This document shows positions 33,911-42,670 of a stretch of DNA of 64,000 nt, piece by piece. Origin of the DNA: Clostridium sp. AF27-2AA (GTDB taxonomy: Bacteria; Bacillota; Clostridia; Lachnospirales; Lachnospiraceae); the NCBI RefSeq assembly GCF_003478505.1, contig NZ_QUFI01000006.1, forward strand, positions 1 to 64,000, written 5' to 3'. Positions within the stretch are counted from its first letter, which is position 1. Every line of letters starts with the position of its first letter. The notes below the pieces were generated by a model. The model did no database searches. It was not told the DNA's origin and worked only from the letters and a program-made list of their open reading frames with translations. The position numbers were made by a program, and so were the translations under genes.

Positions 33911-34564
33911 TTACTCCTCGAAAAATGCTTCTTCCAGCATCAGGCACAGTATGTGATAAATCGGAAGATGCAGCTCCTGAATCTTAAAGGTCTCCGTCTC
34001 CGGAACGATAATCGCCACATCTGCCCGTTTTCCGAGCAGGCCGCCATCCTTTCCGGTCAGGCCAATAACGCTTAAGCCCTTCGCCTTTGCCACGGTCACT
34101 GCGTAATCCACATTTTTTGAGTTTCCGGAGGTTGATATCCCCAGGAACACATCCTCCTTATCCCCATATCCACAGACCTGCTGGGCGAAGATCATGTCTG
34201 CGTCCACATCGTTGGCAAAGGCCGTGGAAAGACCAGGATGTCCGTCCAGAGCAATGGCTCTTAAGCTGCCCTGAAGGCTGCGGGCCAGCTCTTCCCCATG
34301 GTTTGTATCTTCCATCGCAAGCCGGCGTTGTAACTCTTCACTTAGCGGACGGCGCTTCTTAAAGCCCTTCATCAGCTCCCCGACAATGTGCTCCGCGTCC
34401 GCGCAGCTTCCGCCGTTTCCAGCAACCAGAAGCTTTCCGCCTGTGCGGTAGCAGGTCTCCAGAACCTCATATGCCTTTAAAATATCCTCCCGGTTCTTCT
34501 CAAGAACCGGATAGCGTACAAACAGCTCCTCAAAGATTTCCTGCTGTTTCTCTGTTAATCTCAT
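33911..34564 (-). CDS. gmhA: Sedoheptulose 7-phosphate isomerase
   Basis: A 217-residue SIS-fold enzyme making D-glycero-D-manno-heptose 7-phosphate, the first step of nucleotide-heptose synthesis. It has VAGNGGSCADAEHIVGELMK with the zinc-site Asp/Glu/His, and GISTSGNSKNV for phosphate binding. The start MRLTEKQ (second of two ATGs) has GGAGG 6 nt upstream. It overlaps gmhB by 35 nt, indicating tight coupling. Confidence 0.94.
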   Translation of the reverse strand: MRLTEKQQEIFEELFVRYPVLEKNREDILKAYEVLETCYRTGGKLLVAGNGGSCADAEHIVGELMKGFKKRRPLSEELQRRLAMEDTNHGEELARSLQGSLRAIALDGHPGLSTAFANDVDADMIFAQQVCGYGDKEDVFLGISTSGNSKNVDYAVTVAKAKGLSVIGLTGKDGGLLGKRADVAIIVPETETFKIQELHLPIYHILCLMLEEAFFEE

Positions 34565-35111
34565 CATATGCCTCCAGTAAATCGTCTGCGTACAGGTCAT
34601 AGGGGAAATCTCCCTTTTTCTTCTGTTCGTCATGGACTCCGGCACCGTAGCCGGTTCCCACTAACACCGTACGGACTCCGTAATTGCGCCCCGCCTCAAT
34701 GTCGATCAGCTTATCACCGATCATCCAGGAAGAAGCCTTGTCCACCTCAAAATCCTGTTCCGCCATTTCAAACATCCCGGTTTCCGGCTTGCGGCAGTGA
34801 CACGGAATCTTATACTTTCCAATGCCATGTTCCGGGTGATGCGGACAGTAGTAAAACGCGTCAATCCCCGCGCCCTGCCCAGCCAGAAGTTCATTCATGT
34901 AGCGGTGCAGTTCTTTGACATCTTCTTCTGTGTAATAGCCCCGGGCTACTCCGGCCTGGTTGGTGATCACCACCAGTTTGTAGCCCTGGTCCTTGAAAGC
35001 CTTTAAGGCTTCCGGCACTCCCGGAAGGAGCACCAGGTCTTCTTTCCGGTGCAGGTAGTTGACCTCTACATTCAGCGTACCGTCCCGGTCCAGAAATATT
35101 ACTTTTTCCAT
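34530..35111 (-). CDS. gmhB: D-glycero-D-manno-heptose 1,7-bisphosphate 7-phosphatase
   Basis: A 193-residue HAD phosphatase removing the 7-phosphate from the heptose bisphosphate. The nucleophile motif is FLDRDGTLN, motif II is ITNQAG, and the zinc loop specific to GmhB is present (CPHHPEHG ... CHCRKPETG). Motif IV is MIGDKLIDIEAG. It lies between hddA and gmhA, so the pathway is encoded contiguously. Confidence 0.95.
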   Translation of the reverse strand: MEKVIFLDRDGTLNVEVNYLHRKEDLVLLPGVPEALKAFKDQGYKLVVITNQAGVARGYYTEEDVKELHRYMNELLAGQGAGIDAFYYCPHHPEHGIGKYKIPCHCRKPETGMFEMAEQDFEVDKASSWMIGDKLIDIEAGRNYGVRTVLVGTGYGAGVHDEQKKKGDFPYDLYADDLLEAYDEINRETAGNL

Positions 35112-35120
35112 AGAATATCC

Positions 35121-36191
35121 TTATAAGTTAAATTCGTAATCTCCGTTCGGCAGATGCACTTTCACCTCATTATAATTCCAGCGGTTTTCATCCGCGATCC
35201 AGGACTGGGCGCCGCGCAGCTCAAAGTTCCAGTCTGCCATCTGGCCGCCCATCTGCTCCATGCGGGCTGCTACTTTATGCTTTACATTGTACGGGCAGTA
35301 CATCAGAAGATAACCGCCGCCGCCCGCGCCAAGCAGCTTGCCGCCCAAAGCACCGGCCTTGATGGCCTCATCGTAAAGCTCATCGATCTGCGGGTTGGTG
35401 ATCTTGCTGCTCATGCGCTTTTTGCTCTGCCAGCCATAGTCCAGAAGCTTTCCGAAGCTGTGCAGATTGCCTTTCAGCAGTTCATCCTTCATGGCATAAG
35501 CCAGGGCTTTCACCTCGCACATGGCATCGAAGGCATCCTTCTTCTCGTAGTTTTTCACCTGGTCCTTGATGATATTCGCGGACACATGAATGTTTCCGGT
35601 ATAGCATAACAGCAGGTTATACTGCAGCTCATGCAGAATATCTTTCTTAATGCGCAGCGGGTTTACCACCACGTTGTTACGGCCGTGGAACTCGATAAAG
35701 TTGATGCCGCCAAAGGTTGCCGCATACTGATCCTGGTAACCGCCGTCAATCTTTAAATCCTCGCGCTCTACCTGGTAAGCCAGGTCAGCCAGGCGGTAAG
35801 CGTCCATCTCCACGCCCTTCCAGCGGGCCATGGCCGTTAACAGAGAAACCATAACCGTAGAAGAGGTTCCAAGACCGGAACCCGCCGGAGCGTCACACTG
35901 CAAGTAAACCTCGCAGCCCTGGTTGATATCCATGGCCTTTAAGGCCGCAGTGACCAGATCCAGCCGTCCGTCGTAGACGAAATTTTCCTTCGCGTTGTAT
36001 TTGACTGTCATATCAAAGTCCAGAGAGTGTACGATAATCTGGTCATCCTCTCTCGGAACGATGGAACAGTACGCATATTTGTTGATGGTGCTGCCGATGA
36101 TGGCTCCGCCCTGCTCCACACAGAATGGTGCCACATCCGTACCACCGCCGCCAAAGCTCACGCGAAGCGGTGCCCGTCCCCTGATTACCAT
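35121..36191 (-). CDS. hddA: D-glycero-alpha-D-manno-heptose 7-phosphate kinase
   Basis: A 356-residue GHMP kinase phosphorylating C1 of the heptose in the alpha configuration. It has an N-terminal RGRAPLRVSFGGGGTDV, the ATP-binding loop PAGSGLGTSSTV and the C-terminal GHMP loop LGGKLLGAGGGGYLL. The alpha-specific kinase (rather than HldE) implies a GDP-activated end product. It starts inside the end of hddC. Confidence 0.93.
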   Translation of the reverse strand: MVIRGRAPLRVSFGGGGTDVAPFCVEQGGAIIGSTINKYAYCSIVPREDDQIIVHSLDFDMTVKYNAKENFVYDGRLDLVTAALKAMDINQGCEVYLQCDAPAGSGLGTSSTVMVSLLTAMARWKGVEMDAYRLADLAYQVEREDLKIDGGYQDQYAATFGGINFIEFHGRNNVVVNPLRIKKDILHELQYNLLLCYTGNIHVSANIIKDQVKNYEKKDAFDAMCEVKALAYAMKDELLKGNLHSFGKLLDYGWQSKKRMSSKITNPQIDELYDEAIKAGALGGKLLGAGGGGYLLMYCPYNVKHKVAARMEQMGGQMADWNFELRGAQSWIADENRWNYNEVKVHLPNGDYEFNL

Positions 36192-36910
36192 ACCACTACT
36201 CCTTTCTCTACATCCTCAATAAACTGATAATAAGCCTCCGGAATTCCGATGTCGATGAAATAGCCGTCATTCACAAAGCCGCCCAATGCGCGGCCCTCAG
36301 AAAGCCACTTCGGTATCATCTCATTTTCCAGAGAGACTTTGCCCGCCGGGATCTCATCCAGAAGAGTGCGCTTCATTAAGTACACTCCGCCGTTGATGGT
36401 GCCCGGCTTCGCCTCCGCGCTCTTTTCGTTAAAGCCGGTAAGGCGTCCGTTCATTAACACGGCTGCTCCGTACCGGGAAATATCCGGCACTTCCCGGAGC
36501 ACCAGTGCCATATCCAGATCCGATTCCCGCTGCATGGTCACCAGGCGGCTGTAGTCGATCTGATAAAAGGTGTCCGCGTTCAGGACAAAAAAGCTGTCCT
36601 CCGTGACAAATCTGCCAGCATTTTTGATGGCTCCGGCTGTGCCGAGAAGTTCTTCTTCATAAGCATAATGCACCGTGATGGGAGTTCCGTCCGGCGCGAT
36701 AAAGCCGCTGCCGTCCCCGAAATACTCCTCCACCATAGAACCCTTGTAGCCCACAGCAAAGATGATATCTGTGATGCCATGGCGGGAAAGCTCGTGCACC
36801 ACATATTCCATAAATGGCTTCTCTCCGATCAGGGCCATGGGCTTCGGGCGGTCGCTTACCACGCTCCGAAGCCGGGTTCCCAGACCGCCGGCCAGTAAAA
36901 TTGCCTGCAT
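36185..36910 (-). CDS. hddC: D-glycero-alpha-D-manno-heptose 1-phosphate guanylyltransferase
   Basis: A 241-residue nucleotidyltransferase of the sugar pyrophosphorylase fold: ILLAGGLGTRLRSVVSDRPK, the substrate Lys in KPMALIGEKPFMEY, and metal-binding Asp in FVLNADTFYQID. Its neighbours hddA, gmhB and gmhA identify the heptose as substrate and GTP as the likely donor. It overlaps hddA by 7 nt. The end product is GDP-D-glycero-alpha-D-manno-heptose, as in Aneurinibacillus S-layer glycans. Confidence 0.92.
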   Translation of the reverse strand: MQAILLAGGLGTRLRSVVSDRPKPMALIGEKPFMEYVVHELSRHGITDIIFAVGYKGSMVEEYFGDGSGFIAPDGTPITVHYAYEEELLGTAGAIKNAGRFVTEDSFFVLNADTFYQIDYSRLVTMQRESDLDMALVLREVPDISRYGAAVLMNGRLTGFNEKSAEAKPGTINGGVYLMKRTLLDEIPAGKVSLENEMIPKWLSEGRALGGFVNDGYFIDIGIPEAYYQFIEDVEKGVVVW

Positions 36911-36925
36911 TGTATTTCTCCTTAA

Positions 36926-39900
36926 CTATCTCTTAAAATCGTTCTCAATGACCTTCCATGCCGCATCCATGCTGAAGTGGGTGCGGATGTAGCTCTGGGT
37001 CTTCTCGCAGAGTGCCCTGCAGCCCTCCGGACTCTGGTACAGTCTGGTCACGGTCTCGGCAAATGCCTCCGGCTCGTCTTCCACCAGAAGCACATCCTCT
37101 ACCTGCGGGATTCCCTCCGCGCCGATGGAGGTGGTGACGATCGGGGCACCGTTATAAATGGCTTCTACCACCTTGCCCTTTACACCTGCGCCGTAACGCA
37201 GCGGAACCACCACCACACGGCAGGTGGCATAAAGCTCACTCAGCTCTTCCTCAGACACAAAGCCCTTGATGATGATACCGTTACCCGGCTGCTGCAGCGC
37301 CCTGATCTCGTCGGTCACCTTGGAACCAACTACGATAAATTCCGGCGGAACCTGGCCTGCTGCCTCCATCTTCTGACGGATGCGCGGGTAAATATCCGTT
37401 GCAAACCAGAGCACCGCGTCTGCATTCGGCGGATGCGCAAAGCCGCCGACAAACAGAAGTCCGTTGCGCTTCGCAAAGTCCTCCTGAATGTCAGACTTAA
37501 ACTCATCAAAAACATATGCTGTAATATCCTTGACATTGATGGTCGGATCAATCTCGTGAATTGCGTCACGCTCAATGTAAGACGGATAGTAGGAAACAGC
37601 CGCCTTGCTCATCAGCGTAAACTCAATGGACTTCCAGTATTCCGCATCCTCACGGATTTTCGGATCCTTCGTGATCTGATACTCACGGCTCTCCCGCAGC
37701 CAGTGCAGATCGTGTCCGTAGTAGATCACCTTGATATCGGTATTGTCTAAAATGTAATCAATATATTTGGACGCGATATGCGGGCGGTTTAAGTAAGCCA
37801 CCGCAATGTCATCGCCATGGTCACGCAGCCAGTCCCAGATCTTGACCTGGTATTCCGGTCCGTATAAGACCTCAATGCCCATCTGCTCCAGTTCGCTGGT
37901 GTAGGGCTCCTCGTTCATGAAGTTATCGCCAAGGAACTTTACTACATAGCCCTTCTTTAAAAACATTTTTAAATACTGGTACGTAGTCTTAGATCCCGCA
38001 TCCTTGTCATAAGTCGGCACATAATGGTCCACCACCAGGATGATCGGCTTGCCCATGCTGCGCTCTCTTGCCCGGAACGGATCCGGATTGCCGTCGTTCT
38101 CGCACTGCTTTGCGAACTCATCGGCCCATTTTTCCTTCAGCTTCCTGCTGTTTGCCACCTGATAACGCTTTAATCCGGTACCCTGCACATCGGTGCCGTT
38201 GGAAATGCCCTCAAAGTGGATGACCTTGGACTTCGGCTGATATACCACGCGGTAGCCCGCCTTCCTGACCTCGAAGGCCAGGTCGGAATCCTCACAGTAG
38301 GCCGGCGCAAAGCGGGTATCAAAGCCGCCGATCTGATTCCATAATTCATTGGATAATAAAATAGCCGCTCCAGAAATGTAGTCAACATCCTTGACGTAGT
38401 TGTACTCCGGCTTGTCCGGGTTGTCCAGACGGCCATAGTTCCAGCCGGAGCCGTCGCTCCAGATGATGCCGCCCGCCTCCTGCAGCCGTCCGTCCGGGTA
38501 CACCAGCTTGGAGCCTACCATGCCGATGGACGGGTCAGACTCAATGAGCTGGACCAGGGAAGACAGCCAGTTCTCCGTCACCTGGGTGTCGTTATTTAAG
38601 AACATCACATATTTGCCGCGGGCATGGCGCGCTGCGTTATTGCAGTTGCGTAAAAAGCCCTGGTTTGTGCTGTTTCTGCAGATCACAAGTCCTTCCGCGT
38701 ACTCGGAAAGATGCTCCGTTGCGTCCGTAGACACATCATCCGCGATGATGACCTCATAAGAAACATCCTTCGTGTGCTCCAAAATCGAAAGCAGGCACGC
38801 ATAGGTGTAGTGGATCTGGTTGTATACCGGAATGATGATGGAAACCGTCGGGTTCTCCACCTGTTCAAATTTCAGGCGTCCATGCTCCCGGTAAATCTCA
38901 CCGATGTTGAAATCGCCGTCCCGTAAGTTTCTTCCCTCCGGTGTGGAGTAAAGCTTCATGGAACGAAGCGGATGCAGCATGTATTCCTTCTTATAATGAA
39001 GCTTCTTTCGCTCCACGGAGCCCTTCGGGTACTTCTGGTTGAATTTGTCTCCCAGTTTCCGGCGGATCTTAAAGAGAATCGCCTCATGCTTGTTTAAGTA
39101 ATTTAAGGTTTTTGCCATCTCCCCGATCTCATGCTCGTGGTTGTGGATGATGGCTTCCAGGTTGGTGACATGGTTGTTGGTCAGACGCTGCACCTCGGTG
39201 ATCTTGCGGATGGTCACGTCCTTCTCACGGCTGTGGATCTTCATCTGCTCGATGCGCTCTCTTGCCCTTGCCAGGTCACTCTCGGTCTGGCGGATATCCC
39301 GGACCGTGCGGGAATAAACCATGTAGTTGCCCAGATACAGTTCCTGGTTCTCGCCGTGTACGTAATTCTGGAAGTTCACTTCCATCCTGCGGTACACCTC
39401 AGCCATCTCCGGCGTAATGCCGAAGTAACCCAGGATCTGATCTAAGGTCAGCTGCTTTAACACACTGCTGTACTGCTCATAGAAATAGTACAGAATGCGG
39501 TATTTCACAAAATGCTCCGGAACTGGGAACAGGAATACCCACTCGTAATCCAGACAATAGATGCCTTCCCGGGTCATCAGCATGTTTTCAAACAACGCGT
39601 CGATGTTGGACACCTCGCAGGCTGTATCGGAAAGCAGCAGATTCTGCTCCTCTTCTGTCAGGTCCGCGCCAAACACTTCATCAAAATCCGCAGTCCGGAC
39701 AAACGCGCTGCGGCACTCCGGGCTGATGTCGTAGATCTGATTCATGACAATCTGCAGCACATCCAGCGGAAGCTGTCCGCCCTCTAATTGCTCACCCAGC
39801 TTCTCCGCGCAGGTTTCTCCAACCAGATACGGAAAGAATACGGAATTGCGGTGCTCGGCAAACTTCGGCTCTGCCACCTTTAAGGTACGGTGCTGCTTTG

Positions 39901-40957
39901 TCAGCTTCTCATATTTTTCTTTGAAGGAAGCGATGTGCGCGCTGCCGTCCAGGCTCAGAGCCGCTTTCTCGACATAGCGCTCTTTTTTGCCCGCTGCGCT
40001 ATTTCCCGTTGCATCCGCTCCCGCTGCGCCACTGGCTCCAGCCGCGCCGATCACATTCCGCTCGCAGATGCAGGTCTTGATCTGGAACTCTTCTCTTCTT
40101 GTCTTGTTGTATTTAATGAAGATACGCTCATCATCCTTCTGAAGCTGTTTCGGATCCGCGCTCCAGAATACCAGGTAGGAGTTGGCATACAAATCAAACA
40201 AACCTGCCTCGCAGACTGTATCAAACTTCTCGCCCTGCTCCATCAGGTGATATGGCGGATAATCGTAAGCCGGAGTTACCCGGGTTAAGTCGCCTTTTTT
40301 CGGCAGATAGGCATCGGAATAGATGCTGACCGGAGTCTTATAGTCCGGCATCGGATAATAGAATTTCAGCGTGCCGCTCTCATCGGCCATGCTCTGGGTT
40401 TCTTTGTCCCCACAGAGCAGTTCCGCCAGCTGACGTTTGGTCAGCGCATTCTCTTCCTCCACAGTGCCTGCAAAATATTTCATGCCCAGGGCATTGGCCA
40501 AAGCCACAATCAGAATTCCATCCGGCTTTAGCAGAGACTTAGCCGCATGAATGTGTTTCTCATAGGGAGCTGTCAGAGTTCCCGCAAAGATCACATAGTC
40601 ATACTTTTTGCCCTCCGCACAGGCCTCTGCCGCGTAACCGGCCAGACTGTCCTTTCGGTAATAGATGTTGGCTGCGCCCGGATAGCGCTGGCGCACCGTT
40701 TCCAATGCACTCTCTGTCTCATCCAGCACCGTCACTGCACTCACGCTGGAGCGAAGAAGCCCGGTCAGCGCGCCGTAATCGGCACCCACCTGCAGAACCT
40801 CCGCCTCCGGCTCAAAATCATACCACTCTAACAGCAGTTCCCGCTGGGAAGAGAGGGCATACAAAAGGTCCAGCCTGTGGTTGTCCTTTAAGATGGAGCG
40901 GATATCTCCGCGGTGCTCAGAAAGGAGCGCCTGTATCTCATCATCGATCTTTCTCAT
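36926..40957 (-). CDS. Giant methyltransferase / double glycosyltransferase (WsaE-like)
   Basis: A 1343-residue multidomain protein. A SAM methyltransferase-like domain (about 45-165) has VLQVGADYGALTG. A region of about 230-560 has no assignment and contains an Ala/Gly-rich linker near 300-320. A coiled coil (about 560-640) carries ERIEQMKIHSREKDVTIRKI. A GT2 domain (about 700-960) has SIIIPVYNQIHY, DDVSTDAT and the DXD-type FLNNDTQVT. A GT-B/GT4-like domain (about 970-1343) has LVVDHYVPTYDKDAGSKTTY and VVVPLRYGAGVKGKVVEA. The order resembles WsaE of Geobacillus S-layer glycan synthesis. It follows wzt closely. ATG at 40957; a TTG two codons earlier is possible. Confidence 0.87.
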   Translation of the reverse strand: MRKIDDEIQALLSEHRGDIRSILKDNHRLDLLYALSSQRELLLEWYDFEPEAEVLQVGADYGALTGLLRSSVSAVTVLDETESALETVRQRYPGAANIYYRKDSLAGYAAEACAEGKKYDYVIFAGTLTAPYEKHIHAAKSLLKPDGILIVALANALGMKYFAGTVEEENALTKRQLAELLCGDKETQSMADESGTLKFYYPMPDYKTPVSIYSDAYLPKKGDLTRVTPAYDYPPYHLMEQGEKFDTVCEAGLFDLYANSYLVFWSADPKQLQKDDERIFIKYNKTRREEFQIKTCICERNVIGAAGASGAAGADATGNSAAGKKERYVEKAALSLDGSAHIASFKEKYEKLTKQHRTLKVAEPKFAEHRNSVFFPYLVGETCAEKLGEQLEGGQLPLDVLQIVMNQIYDISPECRSAFVRTADFDEVFGADLTEEEQNLLLSDTACEVSNIDALFENMLMTREGIYCLDYEWVFLFPVPEHFVKYRILYYFYEQYSSVLKQLTLDQILGYFGITPEMAEVYRRMEVNFQNYVHGENQELYLGNYMVYSRTVRDIRQTESDLARARERIEQMKIHSREKDVTIRKITEVQRLTNNHVTNLEAIIHNHEHEIGEMAKTLNYLNKHEAILFKIRRKLGDKFNQKYPKGSVERKKLHYKKEYMLHPLRSMKLYSTPEGRNLRDGDFNIGEIYREHGRLKFEQVENPTVSIIIPVYNQIHYTYACLLSILEHTKDVSYEVIIADDVSTDATEHLSEYAEGLVICRNSTNQGFLRNCNNAARHARGKYVMFLNNDTQVTENWLSSLVQLIESDPSIGMVGSKLVYPDGRLQEAGGIIWSDGSGWNYGRLDNPDKPEYNYVKDVDYISGAAILLSNELWNQIGGFDTRFAPAYCEDSDLAFEVRKAGYRVVYQPKSKVIHFEGISNGTDVQGTGLKRYQVANSRKLKEKWADEFAKQCENDGNPDPFRARERSMGKPIILVVDHYVPTYDKDAGSKTTYQYLKMFLKKGYVVKFLGDNFMNEEPYTSELEQMGIEVLYGPEYQVKIWDWLRDHGDDIAVAYLNRPHIASKYIDYILDNTDIKVIYYGHDLHWLRESREYQITKDPKIREDAEYWKSIEFTLMSKAAVSYYPSYIERDAIHEIDPTINVKDITAYVFDEFKSDIQEDFAKRNGLLFVGGFAHPPNADAVLWFATDIYPRIRQKMEAAGQVPPEFIVVGSKVTDEIRALQQPGNGIIIKGFVSEEELSELYATCRVVVVPLRYGAGVKGKVVEAIYNGAPIVTTSIGAEGIPQVEDVLLVEDEPEAFAETVTRLYQSPEGCRALCEKTQSYIRTHFSMDAAWKVIENDFKR

Positions 40958-40975
40958 GCTCAAAAAACCTCTTTC

Positions 40976-42412
40976 TTATTGTAAAGTGGAAGGTTTCAGC
41001 ACTGCCTCCACCTCGGATTCCATATCATATACACCCACGGTATTCTTATTGGAAATGACCGTGATGTTCGCCACATCATACAAACGATGGTACACGGTGT
41101 GCTCGCCCTGCTCAAAGCCGGTACAGCTCATGGAAAGCAGATACTCCCCGCCCTGAAGGGTCATCTTCTGGCGGAAGTTCACCTCGTACTCGTCACCGTT
41201 TTTCACCGGACGGATCTCAGCTCCCTCAAACATGGTGTTTGTTCCGGTTAAGTCCGCGCCCTTCTTATCTTTAATGGTGTAGGTAAAGATCGGGGCCTGG
41301 ATGCTGTCATGGAAACGGATCTTCTCTTTGATGGTAAAATACTCACCCTTTAACAACAGGTTCGTTAAGTTGCCACGCTCATCAAACATGCCAAGATCAT
41401 AGATCTCCGCCTTGCCGTTGCCATACTCGGTACGGTTCGGGTTGATGGTGATCTTATCCTTCATAAGACCGCTGTGCTTTTTGTTGGCATGGCCGGAGGC
41501 CGCGCTGCCAGCTGCACCGTTCTGTCCGTCCGCTTTGCCGGTCGTGTTTTCACTGCCCGCTGCGCCAGATCCCGCTGTTTTTCCATCTGCTCCGGTTCCT
41601 GCTGCATCATCATCCAGCCCGCCGGAGAAATCATTCATCTCCAGCAGCTCCTCTTCCAGATCATCCATCTGGTTGGCCAAAATCTTCTTGTACAGATCCA
41701 CCATCTTGCCCGGCGCGCCCTCAGCCACATAATGACCCTTATTTAAAAGCACCACCCGGTCGCAGTATTTGATGACACTGCCCATATCATGGGTAACCAT
41801 GAGAATGGTAGTTCCGTTCTTTCGGATCTCCTCCATGCGGCGATAGCACTTGGACTGGAAGAACACATCTCCCACGGAAAGCGCCTCATCCACAATGAGG
41901 ATTTCCGGCTCCACATTGATTGACAATGCAAAAGCCAGCCGTACAAACATACCGCTGGAATAGGTTTTCACCGGCTGGTAAACAAAGTCTCCGATATCCG
42001 CAAATTCCAGGATATCCGGAAGCTTCTCGTCCATCTGTTTTTTGGAAAAGCCCATCATGGTTCCGTTCATGTAAATATTCTCAATGCCGGTGTAATCCAT
42101 GTTGAAGCCCGCTCCCAGCTCCAGAAGCGCCGAGATAACTCCACTCACCCGGACCTGTCCGCTTGTCGGGGTCAGCACTCCGGTGATGATCTTTAATATC
42201 GTTGATTTTCCGGAACCGTTGGTTCCGATGATACCTACCGTCTCACCCTTCTTTACATTGAATGAAATATCACTCAGTGCAAAGAAGTCCTTATGGTAGT
42301 TTTTATGGGTTAAGCTGAGAGACTCCTTCAGCCGGTCGATCGGCTTGTCATACAGCTTATATATCTTGCTCACATCCTGTACCTGGATCGCGTATTCGTT
42401 ATTTGAAGACAT
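40976..42412 (-). CDS. wzt: Wzt-type polysaccharide ABC exporter ATPase with carbohydrate-binding domain
   Basis: A 478-residue protein. The ABC domain (about 8-245) has Walker A GTNGSGKST, a signature region near YSSGMFVRLAFALS and Walker B ILIVDEALSVGD. A linker (about 255-315) is almost pure Gly/Ala/Ser/Thr with acidic residues. The C-terminal beta-sandwich (about 330-478) is the Wzt glycan-recognition type (EIYDLGMFDERGN). It would drive export of the finished lipid-linked glycan. Its partner permease Wzm, normally adjacent, is not present in the window. AAAGGA lies 6 nt before the ATG. It is the first gene after the glycan-locus promoter. Confidence 0.92.
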   Translation of the reverse strand: MSSNNEYAIQVQDVSKIYKLYDKPIDRLKESLSLTHKNYHKDFFALSDISFNVKKGETVGIIGTNGSGKSTILKIITGVLTPTSGQVRVSGVISALLELGAGFNMDYTGIENIYMNGTMMGFSKKQMDEKLPDILEFADIGDFVYQPVKTYSSGMFVRLAFALSINVEPEILIVDEALSVGDVFFQSKCYRRMEEIRKNGTTILMVTHDMGSVIKYCDRVVLLNKGHYVAEGAPGKMVDLYKKILANQMDDLEEELLEMNDFSGGLDDDAAGTGADGKTAGSGAAGSENTTGKADGQNGAAGSAASGHANKKHSGLMKDKITINPNRTEYGNGKAEIYDLGMFDERGNLTNLLLKGEYFTIKEKIRFHDSIQAPIFTYTIKDKKGADLTGTNTMFEGAEIRPVKNGDEYEVNFRQKMTLQGGEYLLSMSCTGFEQGEHTVYHRLYDVANITVISNKNTVGVYDMESEVEAVLKPSTLQ

Positions 42413-42516
42413 AGGATTCCTTTCATCCGTCCTTTTGACCCGAAAACCGCCCACAAACGGGGCATTTTATTGTTTTTCCGGCCTTGCTGGCCGCAATACG
42501 GGTAATTTACCACGAC

Positions 42517-42545
42517 AGTATACCATTAAATTTCATCAGGTGCAA
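42517..42545 (-). promoter_or_regulatory. Promoter of the surface-glycan operon
   Basis: Minus-strand TTGCAC (42540-42545), 17-bp spacer, TATACT (42517-42522). The leader of about 100 nt to wzt contains a GGCC/GGCC stem. No other strong promoter is seen before the end of the operon near 26 kb. Confidence 0.75.
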
Positions 42546-42607
42546 GGCACGTGAGGGTGCACACCATAATTTTCATAAAATCGTCAGAATTAGCCAAGAG
42601 AACAACA

Positions 42608-42647
42608 AAAACACGGCAGCCTGCATTTCACAGTCTGCCGTGTTTTT
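42608..42647. terminator. Terminator between the sugar-acid operon and the glycan operon
   Basis: AAAACACGGCAG and CTGCCGTGTTTT form a 12-bp stem; A and T tracts flank both sides. It ends the minus-strand transporter/enolase operon. Confidence 0.92.
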
Positions 42648-42670
42648 GCTATATGTTACATAAGAGAGAA

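Noticed and set aside
36977..37750. 257-codon plus-strand ORF opposite the giant glycosyltransferase
   Set aside because: Mirror of the GT4 domain coding frame; low-complexity composition and no start signal.
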